Shown here: one piece after another, positions 28,601 to 36,273 of the stretch | Numbering within the stretch: the first letter of the stretch is position 1 | Layout: each line of letters begins with the position of its first letter | NCBI GenBank assembly: GCA_030432655.1 | Contig: JAUILA010000009.1 | Location: 116,537-180,536 of the forward strand | Source: Bacteroidia bacterium | GTDB lineage: Bacteria; Bacteroidota; Bacteroidia; Cytophagales; Cyclobacteriaceae | DNA: 64,000 nt | Direction: 5' to 3' | The notes under the pieces: model-generated | The model's input: the letters and a program-made list of their open reading frames with translations, nothing else | Databases searched by the model: none | Told to the model about the DNA's origin: nothing | Translations under genes and position numbers: made by a program

Positions 28601-29055
28601 TTAAGGACAATTACAGGGAAGGCTGGGCGGCATTCCCGTTAAACGACCTTGAGAAAGGTGCGCACTCGCTTACCATCAGGGCCTGGGATGTATATAACAA
28701 TCCGACGGAGTTGTCAGTTGAATTCTTCGTTGCTGACCCTGGATCAATTGTATTGAAAAATGTATTAAATTATCCGCAACCCGTGGCAGATCAGACCCGG
28801 ATCAGGTTTGACCATAACCGTGCCGGCGAAACGCTTGATGTTGAATGGACATTGATAGGCGGACAAGGACAAATTCTTGAGCGGCAGAGTTTACGGGTGG
28901 AGGACAGTCCGTCGAGGGTGGAACTTTTGACCTGGGAGAATGGTAATGGGTCGAAATATATTAATCCGGGAATATACTTTTATTCAGTAGTTGTACGTTC
29001 CACTTTGGATGGAGCATCAGCGAAGAAATATCAAAAGTTAATTTTGATTGATTAA
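25687..29055 (+). CDS. porU: Type IX secretion system sortase PorU (C25 peptidase family)
   Basis: A 1122-residue surface protein. PorU removes the C-terminal sorting domain of T9SS cargo and joins the cargo to lipopolysaccharide. A GTG at 25687 begins a good signal peptide (FLTLFCTLLLHLSYGQ). The gingipain-like C25 domain occupies about 395-780; the catalytic dyad is H636 (NYTGHGGEDGW) and C670 (FVTATCEFGRHDNP). Ig-like and tail segments follow, ending in a retained C-terminal domain (VLNYPQPVADQTRIRFDHN ... GIYFYSVVV ... KKYQKLILID), as known for PorU. It lies 31 bp upstream of porV, the usual Bacteroidota arrangement. Confidence 0.95.
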   Translation: MKQFLTLFCTLLLHLSYGQSSLLSEGEWVRFVIPENGMYRLRGSDLQAAGLSLTNLNPDHLHAAAFPGGPLPQTLGPGRPPALQEMAIMVVDGDDGRFDAQDYLVFYAEGAHGLRETSGGPEFNYNPYASVNYVFIGIRGEPGLRVEPAAAMSVETPVINTFRDVKFYKDPAINLLSSGRTWYGDVIRSGNSQSVTFNFPDPDPDGEIIITSAVMAQSFTQAGFTVSWNGNNLGEQTITAVPDFKDPPSNNPFEFSVKGRENISTFTTTQDGNGTGTVRLDYEGGGSTTSDGYINYLLAEADRQISISGNSLLFNGHQTGRYELTYSGEAPLLWDISDFYGPQEINTEITDTRIRFGETRPGNHYYAAFYPASLPVPAQDRAVPNQDLPGSMASGLLIITHPDFLDAAMKLAAHRASFDNLSVTVATTEEIYNEYAGGRQDVSALRNFARELFLKGELENVLLFGKGTYDYLGLLNVTANFVPVYQSRNSLEPLSSYASDDFYGFLEEGEGAWEETAGGNHTLETGVGRLPVTTLQQAMQVVDKIMHYDLGEETAGEWRSRLAFVADDEDFNLHHRQAERLADYADTTYRSFRTRKIYLGAFKQESGAGGQRIPEANKAIDDLIWQGSLVLNYTGHGGEDGWAQERVLTRQMIREWQNRDKLPLFVTATCEFGRHDNPREVSGGELVITEPGGGGIALLSTGRPVFSSSNFSVNRAFYESVFVPEDGRAPTFGSIFRRTKNQSVDDAIDVDRVGNRNFTLLGDPSQRIALPEQRIRISSISDETGATDTLKSGARIRMEAEVLTSGGIRDENWSGTADILVTDKPITRQTIADPAFNYRTRENIIFKGEASVSNGLGVFEFIVPRNISQKPGTGRIQLFAVSDQQNALGSVDSVFVGGTSEVANTDDNGPEIMVYFGDSTNASRTDVNDNTLLFIRLQDESGINVSGFGIGNNLTATVDDNTYVLNEYFTAVKDNYREGWAAFPLNDLEKGAHSLTIRAWDVYNNPTELSVEFFVADPGSIVLKNVLNYPQPVADQTRIRFDHNRAGETLDVEWTLIGGQGQILERQSLRVEDSPSRVELLTWENGNGSKYINPGIYFYSVVVRSTLDGASAKKYQKLILID

Positions 29056-29061
29056 ATTAAC

Positions 29062-29069
29062 TATCTTTG
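29062..29069 (+). promoter_or_regulatory. -7 promoter box for porV
   Basis: TATCTTTG is an exact TAnnTTTG box, 6 bp after the porU stop and 17 nt before the porV start. A TTTG at 29043-29046 is 15 nt upstream, shorter than usual. It would allow porV to be made independently of porU. Confidence 0.5.
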
Positions 29070-29086
29070 CGATCTAAGTAGTCATT

Positions 29087-30250
29087 ATGAGGAAGATAAA
29101 TATACCTGCCTTACTTCTTTCCCTTTCGAGTTTATTTTCTGTTTCCAACGTTCTGGCACAGGGTACAACTCCGCCTGATGTAATCGGACAGGGTGACGAT
29201 TATCGTGTCATCACCACAGCTGTTCCGTTTCTTATGATCACGCCTGATGCACGGGCCGGCGGTATGGGTGATGTCGGGGGAGCCACCTCTGCCGATGCCA
29301 ACTCCGTTCACTGGAACCCTGCCAAACTGGTATTTGTCGAGAACGATTATGGTTTCTCCTTATCTTATACTCCATGGCTGGGAAAGATCATTAATGATAT
29401 GTGGATCGGCTACCTGTCAGGTTATTACAAAATCTCCGAAGAACAGGCTGTTGCCGTATCAATGCGTTATTTTGACCTGGGAGAAATATTCTTCACCAGC
29501 AATACAGGAGATCCCCTGGAACAGTTTAATCCGCGCGAACTAGCAGTGGATGTAGCCTATTCCAGGAAGCTGTCACAGAACCTTAGCCTTGGTATTGCCG
29601 CCAGGTATATCCATTCTAACCTGACCGGTAGTTTCTCTACTGGCGGACAGGATGCAAAGCCGGGAAGCAGTGTTGCAGCTGATATTTCGGTGTATTATAC
29701 CAAGGAGCTGCCCGGGACACAATCAACCCTTTCCCTGGGAGCAGCCATTACAAACATCGGGGCAAAGATCACATATTCTGATGATGACAACCGGGATTTT
29801 ATTCCTACAAACCTGAGACTGGCTTCCGCATTTACAACGAACCTCGATCAATACAATACGCTTACCTTCGGACTTGATTTTAACAAGCTCATGGTTCCCA
29901 GTCCGCAGGAAGACGGCAGCGAACGTGATAAAAACCTGTTGGGAGGAATGTTCGGATCGTTCGCCGATGCCGAAGGTGGCTTTAAGGAAGAAATGCAGGA
30001 AATCACTGTTTCAGCCGGCGCTGAATACTGGTATAATAACACATTTGCCGCCCGCTTGGGATACTTTTATGAAGCGGAAGAAAAAGGCGGACGTCAATAC
30101 CTTACAATGGGTCTGGGCTTCCGGTACCAGGTATTCGGAATTGATTTTGCCTACCTTGTTCCTTCCCAGCAGGAACATCCGCTTGCAGAAACATTACGCT
30201 TCACATTGCTGTTCAACTTTAACAAGGACACAGACAATTCCGACAACTAA
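29087..30250 (+). CDS. porV: Type IX secretion system outer membrane protein PorV (LptO)
   Basis: A 387-residue FadL-like outer membrane barrel that carries T9SS cargo from the translocon to the PorU sortase. Signal peptide INIPALLLSLSSLFSVSNVLAQ, then the hallmark PorV start ITTAVPFLMITPDARAGGMGD and SADANSVHWNPAKL. The repeated amphipathic strands and the C-terminal FRYQVFGIDFAYLVPSQQEHPLAETLRFTLLFNF end in an aromatic residue as expected for an outer membrane barrel. It has its own probable promoter and is followed after 6 bp by an M16-type gene. Confidence 0.96.
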   Translation: MRKINIPALLLSLSSLFSVSNVLAQGTTPPDVIGQGDDYRVITTAVPFLMITPDARAGGMGDVGGATSADANSVHWNPAKLVFVENDYGFSLSYTPWLGKIINDMWIGYLSGYYKISEEQAVAVSMRYFDLGEIFFTSNTGDPLEQFNPRELAVDVAYSRKLSQNLSLGIAARYIHSNLTGSFSTGGQDAKPGSSVAADISVYYTKELPGTQSTLSLGAAITNIGAKITYSDDDNRDFIPTNLRLASAFTTNLDQYNTLTFGLDFNKLMVPSPQEDGSERDKNLLGGMFGSFADAEGGFKEEMQEITVSAGAEYWYNNTFAARLGYFYEAEEKGGRQYLTMGLGFRYQVFGIDFAYLVPSQQEHPLAETLRFTLLFNFNKDTDNSDN

Positions 30251-30256
30251 GCGTAC

Positions 30257-31519
30257 ATGACACCAGACAGGACCAGGCCCCCGGCCTATTCCCAGACATT
30301 TGAAATTGATATTAAAGAAGCCGAAACCACTTACTTCGGCCAGACGCCTGTTCACGTAATAAAAGCGGGAGACCAGGACGTAGTTAAGCTGGAAGTGCTT
30401 TTTCCGGGATCCGGAAGCCGGCTGGATCAGAAAAAGGGTGAATCTTATCTCACCTGGAAATTGCTGGCGCAGGGTACCACCACACGGAGCGCTGAAGACA
30501 TTGCCGGACTATTTGATCAGTTTGGAGGATTTACCGAGAATTTTCCCTCCCTTGATACTCCTTCCTTCACACTGTATTGCCTGAACAGGCACCTGGATAA
30601 TCTGCTTCCGGTCCTTGCTGATGTGGTAAGGGATGCCGCTTTCCCGCAGGATGAATTTCAGCTGAACCAGGATATCATACGCGAACAACTGAGGATCCAG
30701 AACAACAAAAACAATATTCTTGCTTCCAAGTTATTCCGGGAACACCTGTTTGGCGAAGATCACCCGTATGGTAAAGTAATGAAAGAGGAAGACCTCGATG
30801 CGCTTAACCAGGAGGATGTACAAAAGTTTTATTCTGGCCACGGAAAGCAACCCGAAATACTGGTCAGCGGCAAATTATCTGATGATCAAATCAGAAAGAT
30901 CGGGGAGCATTTCTATACATCTGAAGAACGCAGTAATTCCGGTTTTGAAGCAGGTACAGCTTCCGGTTCTCCGGCGGATTTCTACCTGGAAAAGGACAAA
31001 AGTCTTCAGTCATCACTTCGCATCGGGCTGCAGACCATACCCAAAAACCATCCTGATTATCTTCCCCTGAGAATTGCCACCCATGCACTTGGCGGCTATT
31101 TCGGATCGCGCCTGATGAAAAACATCCGGGAAGATAAAGGATATACCTACGGGATCTACAGCAGCCTGGTTAGCCTGGAGAAGACCTCCTATTTTATAAT
31201 TGGGTCAGATGTACAAAAGGAATTCAGGGAAAATGCGGTTGAAGAAATTCACAAGGAAATAATGCAGCTTTCCGACCATCCACTGGATGTGGTCGAACTT
31301 CAAATGGTTAAGAATCACCTGCTTGGTTCATTTCAGAGCAGTATCAGCAGCCCGTTTGCACTTGCAGACAAATTCAAGGGGGTGCATTATTACGGTCTGG
31401 ATTATTCGTATTACCAGCATTTTATGCAGAAAATTCAGGAAATTACCGCCGAAGAAATCAGTGAGGTGATGCAGAAATACCTGCACCCTGATAATATGCT
31501 CCACGTTATTGTCGGATAA
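30257..31519 (+). CDS. M16 family peptidase-like protein lacking HxxEH (Arg/Tyr-type M16B subunit)
   Basis: A 420-residue M16 homologue with no signal peptide. Where catalytic members have HxxEH before 'xxF(K/R)GT', this one reads YLTWKLLAQGT, so zinc binding is lost. The C-terminal Arg/Tyr pair is preserved as R291 and Y298 (IREDKGYTY), with the usual GSRLMKNIRE before it. This is the pattern of the non-zinc subunit in M16B heterodimers. The likely zinc subunit is the protein at 699-1946, which has HxxEH but Gln in place of the Tyr. It follows porV by 6 bp and is probably co-transcribed with it. The function could be turnover of peptides; pairing is an inference. Confidence 0.88.
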   Translation: MTPDRTRPPAYSQTFEIDIKEAETTYFGQTPVHVIKAGDQDVVKLEVLFPGSGSRLDQKKGESYLTWKLLAQGTTTRSAEDIAGLFDQFGGFTENFPSLDTPSFTLYCLNRHLDNLLPVLADVVRDAAFPQDEFQLNQDIIREQLRIQNNKNNILASKLFREHLFGEDHPYGKVMKEEDLDALNQEDVQKFYSGHGKQPEILVSGKLSDDQIRKIGEHFYTSEERSNSGFEAGTASGSPADFYLEKDKSLQSSLRIGLQTIPKNHPDYLPLRIATHALGGYFGSRLMKNIREDKGYTYGIYSSLVSLEKTSYFIIGSDVQKEFRENAVEEIHKEIMQLSDHPLDVVELQMVKNHLLGSFQSSISSPFALADKFKGVHYYGLDYSYYQHFMQKIQEITAEEISEVMQKYLHPDNMLHVIVG

Positions 31520-31544
31520 TTTGAATTAAATATCAGCGGTATTG

Positions 31545-31575
31545 TTGAATATTATGTCTCTTTTATCGATATTTG
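31545..31575 (+). promoter_or_regulatory. Probable promoter of the rpmB-rpmG-DUF4295 transcript
   Basis: TTG (31545-31547) is followed after 20 nt by GATATTTG (31568-31575), one base from TAnnTTTG, 44 nt before the rpmB start. The A-rich leader AAGAAACGGAGAAG fits strong ribosomal protein expression. Confidence 0.45.
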
Positions 31576-31619
31576 CAGACCCAATTAAGAAACGGAGAAG
31601 AATTTAATTATATACAGAG

Positions 31620-31859
31620 ATGTCAAGAGTTTGCCAGATAACCGGAAAAAGGCCTCAGGTAGGTAACAATGTTTCTCACGCGAACAATAAAACGAAGAGA
31701 AAATTCTACCCTAACCTCCAGAAAAAGCGTTTTTATATCGCTGAGGAGGACCGCTGGGTTACGTTGAAAGTTTCCACTTCGGCAATCCGTACTATCAACA
31801 AGAACGGGATCATGTCGGTGTTGAAGAAAGCCAGGGCAAATGGCAACGTGGTAATATAA
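31620..31859 (+). CDS. rpmB: 50S ribosomal protein L28
   Basis: A 79-residue ribosomal protein, recognised by [20 protein letters not shown] and the [14 protein letters not shown] segment. It binds 23S rRNA near the E site. Only one Cys (the CQITG one) is present, so this is the zinc-free form. Followed after 24 bp by rpmG. Confidence 0.98.
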   Translation: MSRVCQITGKRPQVGNNVSHANNKTKRKFYPNLQKKRFYIAEEDRWVTLKVSTSAIRTINKNGIMSVLKKARANGNVVI

Positions 31860-31883
31860 GGTAACACTTAAAAGAGATTAATC

Positions 31884-32066
31884 ATGGCTAAGAAAGGAAA
31901 CAGAGTTCAGGTAATCCTGGAGTGTACTGAACACAAGAAAAGTGGTCAGCCGGGCACTTCCCGCTACATCACTACTAAAAACAGGAAAAATACTCCTGAC
32001 CGGATGGAATTGAAGAAATACAATCCTATCCTGAATAAATATACCGTTCACAAAGAAATTAAGTAA
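31884..32066 (+). CDS. rpmG: 50S ribosomal protein L33
   Basis: A 60-residue ribosomal protein. The start [18 protein letters not shown] and the end [17 protein letters not shown] are typical. A single Cys remains of the four in zinc-binding L33, so this is the C-minus form. Two bases before the DUF4295 gene. Confidence 0.98.
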   Translation: MAKKGNRVQVILECTEHKKSGQPGTSRYITTKNRKNTPDRMELKKYNPILNKYTVHKEIK

Positions 32067-32068
32067 TC

Positions 32069-32224
32069 ATGGCTAAGAAAGTTGTAGCAACCCTTAAAAC
32101 TGGTGAAGGTAAAAACTTTGCAAAAGTGATCCGCGCAGTGAAGTCTAACAAGACCGGCGCGTATACTTTCAAGGAAGAGATGGTACCTGTCGATCAGGTT
32201 AAAGATGTACTGGCGAAAAAATAA
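32069..32224 (+). CDS. DUF4295 family small basic protein (Bacteroidota-specific)
   Basis: A 51-residue protein encoded directly after rpmG: MAKKVVATLKTGEGKNF followed by a Lys-rich stretch and ending in DVLAKK. This is the DUF4295 family that accompanies L28 and L33 in Bacteroidota. Its constant place between rpmG and ftsY suggests a ribosome-associated role; I know of no assigned biochemical function. A strong terminator follows 26 bp later. Confidence 0.93.
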   Translation: MAKKVVATLKTGEGKNFAKVIRAVKSNKTGAYTFKEEMVPVDQVKDVLAKK

Positions 32225-32250
32225 TTGCCAGCTTAACGTATTAGGTTAGA

Positions 32251-32274
32251 AAAGTCCCTTTTGGGACTTTTTTT
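32251..32274 (+). terminator. Rho-independent terminator after rpmB-rpmG-DUF4295
   Basis: AAAGTCCC (32251-32258), loop TTTT, GGGACTTT (32263-32270), then TTTT. It separates the ribosomal protein transcript from ftsY. Confidence 0.9.
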
Positions 32275-32312
32275 GTTTAATTTACCGGTAGTCAAAACGT
32301 TAAAATAATCAC

Positions 32313-33281
32313 ATGGGGATTTTCGGTGGATTATTTTCCAAGGATAAAAAAGAGTCGCTGGACAAAGGCCTGGAAAAAAGCAAGGACAGCTTTTTCAGTA
32401 AGCTGGGTAAAGCTGTAGTAGGTAAATCCAGGGTGGATGATGAAGTGCTGGATGAGCTGGAGGAAGTACTTATTACCTCCGATGTCGGAGTCCAGACAAC
32501 GATTAAAATCATCGAACGAATCGAGGAGCGTGTAGCCAGGGACAAGTACCTGGGGGTGGAAGAGCTGGATCAGATCCTGCGCCAGGAAATTGCCGGACTG
32601 CTCGCTGAAAACAATACCCAGGATCTTAAGGAATTCTCCGTACCTGCCGGGGTAAAACCCTATGTCATCATGGTGGTTGGCGTGAACGGCGTTGGGAAAA
32701 CGACTACTATTGGAAAACTGGCCGCCCAGTACAAGGCGAAAGGGCTGAAAGTGGTGCTGGGAGCAGCTGATACATTCCGGGCCGCAGCGGTCGACCAGAT
32801 TATTCTTTGGGGTGAACGAGTGGGTGTTCCGGTAATTACCCGCGGAATGAATACGGACCCCTCCGCTGTGGCATTTGATGCAGTTAAGGAAGCTGTGGAA
32901 ACCGGAGCCGACGTAGTGATCATTGATACGGCTGGCCGCCTTCATACGAAGGTCAACCTCATGAATGAATTATCAAAGATCAAGCGTGTGATGCAAAAAT
33001 TCATTGAAGAGGCACCGCACGAGGTTCTTCTTGTCCTGGATGGAAGCACCGGTCAGAATGCGGCGATCCAGGCACGCGAGTTTACCAAGGCTACCGACGT
33101 CACCGCCCTTGCGATTACAAAACTGGACGGAACCGCCAAAGGTGGCGTGGTCATCGGAATTTCCGATGAATTCAAAATTCCGGTTAAATACATAGGAGTA
33201 GGAGAAAAAGTGGAGGATCTGCAGGTATTTAACAAAATGGAATTTGTCGATTCGTTCTTTAAGAAGGAGGCCGCTGAATAA
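32313..33281 (+). CDS. ftsY: Signal recognition particle receptor FtsY
   Basis: A 322-residue SRP-GTPase. The short N-terminal region (about 40 residues, charged) replaces the long acidic A domain of enterobacterial FtsY; the N domain spans about 40-110 and the G domain the rest. GTPase motifs: GVNGVGKTTT (123-132), DTFRAAAVDQ, DTAGRLHTK and TKLDGTAKGG. It docks ribosome-SRP complexes on the membrane translocon. Placed in the conserved L28-L33-DUF4295-FtsY order. Six bp to the next gene. Confidence 0.98.
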   Translation: MGIFGGLFSKDKKESLDKGLEKSKDSFFSKLGKAVVGKSRVDDEVLDELEEVLITSDVGVQTTIKIIERIEERVARDKYLGVEELDQILRQEIAGLLAENNTQDLKEFSVPAGVKPYVIMVVGVNGVGKTTTIGKLAAQYKAKGLKVVLGAADTFRAAAVDQIILWGERVGVPVITRGMNTDPSAVAFDAVKEAVETGADVVIIDTAGRLHTKVNLMNELSKIKRVMQKFIEEAPHEVLLVLDGSTGQNAAIQAREFTKATDVTALAITKLDGTAKGGVVIGISDEFKIPVKYIGVGEKVEDLQVFNKMEFVDSFFKKEAAE

Positions 33282-33287
33282 ACGCTC

Positions 33288-34409
33288 ATGCCCTTCTCAC
33301 CTCTTGAGATATTGAGCTCCATTTCGGTATTCCTGCTTTGTTTTCTCGCTTTCATTCTCCTGTCACGTGGATTTAAAGACACGTCCCCGTTATTTCTCGG
33401 ATTTTTCCTTTTATTCAATGGCCTGAACTACCTGGGAGGATTACTTTTTATCAGTGAGCTGGCGTACACCTATCCTTCCCTGGTTTTCTGGACCAACGCA
33501 CTGCCGCTGACTTTTGGTCCCCTGCTATGGTTCTATACACGTTCCATTATTCACGGTCAAAATAAGATGACCGTCAAAAACTGGCTTCATTTTCTGCCAT
33601 TTGCCATTCTTTTTCTTCTGGTATTCATCTCGTACCAGGTTCAGTCAGAAGAAACCAAGCAGGAAATTCTCAGGCTTGCCAGGGAAGATCAGCGGAACAG
33701 CCTTCCGGTTATATTATTTACCATGGCCATTTACCTGCATGTTCTTGTTTACATTTCATTAAGCGTCAAGGCCATTCTGAAATACAGAACCTTACTCAAA
33801 GAGCAATATTCTTCGCCCGGGGAAGTGAGTGTAAACTGGTGGATACGTCTGCTTTTCCTTTATGCACTAATGCTGCTCGTCGCCCTGGTCAACTCGATGT
33901 TTGGATTTGCCGAAAATCGGTTTCTATACGAGCTGTCTCTGCTTGCCCTTTCATTTGCCACGCTACTTTTTGCCTCCTTCATGACCTACAGAGCCATTGT
34001 GTTTCCCTTCCAGGTGATCGGGCAACCCGGAAGGCAAAAATACAGCAGTAGCGCACTTGATCAGCAGAAGCTTGATCACCTGGAATCCTCTCTGAACTCG
34101 CTTATGGAAAACGAACAATTGTACTGTGAACCGCAATTGTCCATCGATATGCTTGCATCCCGGATGGAGCTGCCCCCCCGATCTGTCTCGCAACTGATCA
34201 ATCAGCGGAAGGGAATGAATTTCTTTGATTATATAAACAGGCTGCGAATTAATGAAGTTTGCCGTCAGCTTTCAAACACCGACAGAACTGTACTCGAGAT
34301 CATGTATGACACCGGGTTTAATTCCAAATCATCCTTTCACACCGCCTTCCGGAAAATTATGCAAATGACCCCGACCGAATACCGGAAAAAAATGAGTTCG
34401 ACTTCCTGA
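33288..34409 (+). CDS. Membrane-anchored AraC-type transcriptional regulator (7TM + HTH)
   Basis: A 373-residue protein with about seven hydrophobic segments in residues 8-245 and a C-terminal AraC DNA-binding domain (about 268-370). The double helix-turn-helix is clear: LSIDMLASRMELPPRSVSQL and the second motif VLEIMYDTGFNSKSSFHTAFRK with TPTEYRKK. This membrane-AraC type is common in Bacteroidota, with the membrane part presumed to sense a ligand. It may regulate the next gene, an Lnt-like acyltransferase 17 bp downstream. Its place between ftsY and rimO looks like an addition to an otherwise conserved cluster. Confidence 0.9.
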   Translation: MPFSPLEILSSISVFLLCFLAFILLSRGFKDTSPLFLGFFLLFNGLNYLGGLLFISELAYTYPSLVFWTNALPLTFGPLLWFYTRSIIHGQNKMTVKNWLHFLPFAILFLLVFISYQVQSEETKQEILRLAREDQRNSLPVILFTMAIYLHVLVYISLSVKAILKYRTLLKEQYSSPGEVSVNWWIRLLFLYALMLLVALVNSMFGFAENRFLYELSLLALSFATLLFASFMTYRAIVFPFQVIGQPGRQKYSSSALDQQKLDHLESSLNSLMENEQLYCEPQLSIDMLASRMELPPRSVSQLINQRKGMNFFDYINRLRINEVCRQLSNTDRTVLEIMYDTGFNSKSSFHTAFRKIMQMTPTEYRKKMSSTS

Positions 34410-34426
34410 AGACGAACGACATTGAC

Positions 34427-36034
34427 ATGGAATCATGGCAAATTCACTTAAAAAAAGCCATGAAACGTTTATTAAAGCTTCTCCCGGAAAAAAAATCATC
34501 ATACCTCCTCCTGGCTGCGTTCATCCTGGAGTGCCTGTTGTCTGCCAAATGGCCGGTATCCCTTGCCGCATGGATTGTCCCGGTTGTCTGGGTCTTTCTT
34601 GCGCGAAATATGTCTCTTCCCAAATTCGTGGCCTATGCATTCCTCGTACGTTATATCGCATCCGTTATCGGGGCATACGGTGTATTTCCCTTCCCCATAG
34701 CGATCATATTCATTTACATGATCTTCACAACTGCCTTAAGTATTATACCTTATCTCATTGACCGCATCACGGCATCAAAAATTCCTCCCTTCCTGCAATC
34801 TCTGTTGCTGCCTGCTTCTTTTGTACTTATTGAATTTTTCATGTCAAATTCTCCGGCGGGCACCTGGGGCAGTATGGCCTATACGCAGGAGAATAATCCG
34901 GCAATCATCCAATTCAGTGCCCTCGCAGGCATCTGGGGCATTCTGTTCTTCATATACTGGACCGGTCCCATCGTCAATAACCTGCTTTTAAACCAGACCA
35001 GACGCGGCGGATTTCTCATATATTGCGTGCTGCTCGCACTGGTTTGGGCGTGGGGTTTTACCCGGTTTCACTTCAGGGAAACATCCTCTGAAGATACCAT
35101 CACTATAGGAAGTGTTACCGCCAATCAGCTGTCCGTCGCTGAGGCACTTTATGAAGATATAAATAACAGGAGCATTACCATTCCTCCCCGAATTGCACAA
35201 TCAGATCCACTTCTCGCCGAAATCAACCTGGGATTTATAGAATACATGAAAGAGCCGGAAAGCAACCGTTTCGAGCAGCTTCGACAAGCCCAGCATGATA
35301 TACGGACCAACTTATTCCGTAAATCAGCAAAACTTGCGGAGAATGGCGCACAAATAATAGTGTGGTCAGAAGCTGCTGTACAAACCATAAAACCAAATGA
35401 GAATGACCTTATTAAACAGGGAGCAGAATTTGCAGAACAACATCAGGTCTGGCTCATCCTTCCTGCCGCGGTATTTCATCCGGGCCAGCATGATCCGGGC
35501 GAACCGTTCCTGGAGAATAAACTGATATTCTTCGATCCGTCAGGGAACAAAGTCCTTGAATATTTCAAGAATGTGCCGGTTAAGGGACTCGAGCCTTCCT
35601 ATGGGGGCGATGGCCACATCCCGGTGATTGAAATGGTAAATCATAACGTGGCAGCAGTGATTTGCTATGATGCCGACTTTCCCGATATGATATCACAAAC
35701 AGGAAGGAACAATGCTGAAATTCTGCTTGTACCATCCTCCGATTGGTATGCGATTGGCAATGCCCATGCCTCCATGGCAAAATACAGGGCAATCGAAAAC
35801 GGAGTATCGATGTTCAGGCCGGCTGGTAATGGCCGCACAACGGTAACCGATGCGATGGGCAGAATTGTGCTCAATTCTGATTATTATTTCGACCATGAGC
35901 ACAGCAGCCTTGTTTCCGTTCCCATCATTTCCACGAGAACCTTATACAGTCAATATCCCAGGTTAATGATCTACTTGTCCTCAATTATTTTGCTGACTGG
36001 TACCGGCTGGCGAATTATACGATGGCGAACCTGA
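34427..36034 (+). CDS. Apolipoprotein N-acyltransferase (Lnt)-like membrane protein with C-N hydrolase domain
   Basis: A 535-residue protein. Residues ~20-215 form several membrane segments and residues ~225-500 a carbon-nitrogen hydrolase domain facing the periplasm, as in Lnt, which adds the third acyl chain to lipoproteins. The catalytic triad fits: E315 (VWSEAAV), K381 (YFKNVPV) and C413 (VICYDADFPD). YRAIENGVSMFRPAGNG is the usual segment after the active site, and a final membrane helix closes the chain. It is a divergent member, so it may be a second acyltransferase beside a canonical Lnt elsewhere. Followed by a strong bidirectional terminator. Confidence 0.8.
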   Translation: MESWQIHLKKAMKRLLKLLPEKKSSYLLLAAFILECLLSAKWPVSLAAWIVPVVWVFLARNMSLPKFVAYAFLVRYIASVIGAYGVFPFPIAIIFIYMIFTTALSIIPYLIDRITASKIPPFLQSLLLPASFVLIEFFMSNSPAGTWGSMAYTQENNPAIIQFSALAGIWGILFFIYWTGPIVNNLLLNQTRRGGFLIYCVLLALVWAWGFTRFHFRETSSEDTITIGSVTANQLSVAEALYEDINNRSITIPPRIAQSDPLLAEINLGFIEYMKEPESNRFEQLRQAQHDIRTNLFRKSAKLAENGAQIIVWSEAAVQTIKPNENDLIKQGAEFAEQHQVWLILPAAVFHPGQHDPGEPFLENKLIFFDPSGNKVLEYFKNVPVKGLEPSYGGDGHIPVIEMVNHNVAAVICYDADFPDMISQTGRNNAEILLVPSSDWYAIGNAHASMAKYRAIENGVSMFRPAGNGRTTVTDAMGRIVLNSDYYFDHEHSSLVSVPIISTRTLYSQYPRLMIYLSSIILLTGTGWRIIRWRT

Positions 36035-36053
36035 TCAGCGCCTGAAAAAATTG

Positions 36054-36086
36054 AAAGGGAGAATGCATTATTCTCCCTTTTCTTTT
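36054..36086. terminator. Bidirectional terminator between the Lnt-like and ribbon-helix-helix genes
   Basis: A perfect 10-bp stem AAAGGGAGAA (36054-36063) / TTCTCCCTTT (36071-36080) with a 7-nt loop. The plus strand continues TCTTTTTT; the minus strand continues CAATTTTTTC. The stem overlaps the stop codon and last codons of the minus-strand gene. Confidence 0.88.
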
Positions 36087-36244
36087 TTCTCCCCTCCCGG
36101 TTTCCTTCCGGACTTTCTCAGGGCTTCGTGAATCATCCATTCCAGCTGACCATTGGTGCTTCTGAATTCATCATTGGCCCATTTCTCTACCGCGGCAAGG
36201 GTTTCAGGATCTATTCGTAAAACAAACGGCTTTTTCTTAGCCAT
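36068..36244 (-). CDS. Small Arc-like ribbon-helix-helix DNA-binding protein
   Basis: A 58-residue protein with the Arc/MetJ layout: a basic start and beta strand (MAKKKPFVLRID), helix 1 (PETLAAVEKWANDEF), turn RSTNG and helix 2 (QLEWMIHEALRKSGR), followed by a charged tail. Such proteins bind operators as dimers or serve as antitoxins; no toxin-like gene is next to it. It starts 29 bp after the stop of the SPFH gene on the same strand, so the two are probably one transcript, and it may bind the palindrome upstream of that gene. The last codons lie in the terminator stem. Confidence 0.82.
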   Translation of the reverse strand: MAKKKPFVLRIDPETLAAVEKWANDEFRSTNGQLEWMIHEALRKSGRKPGGEKKEKGE

Positions 36245-36273
36245 AACTGTTGGGCATTCTGCATTATAAAAAA

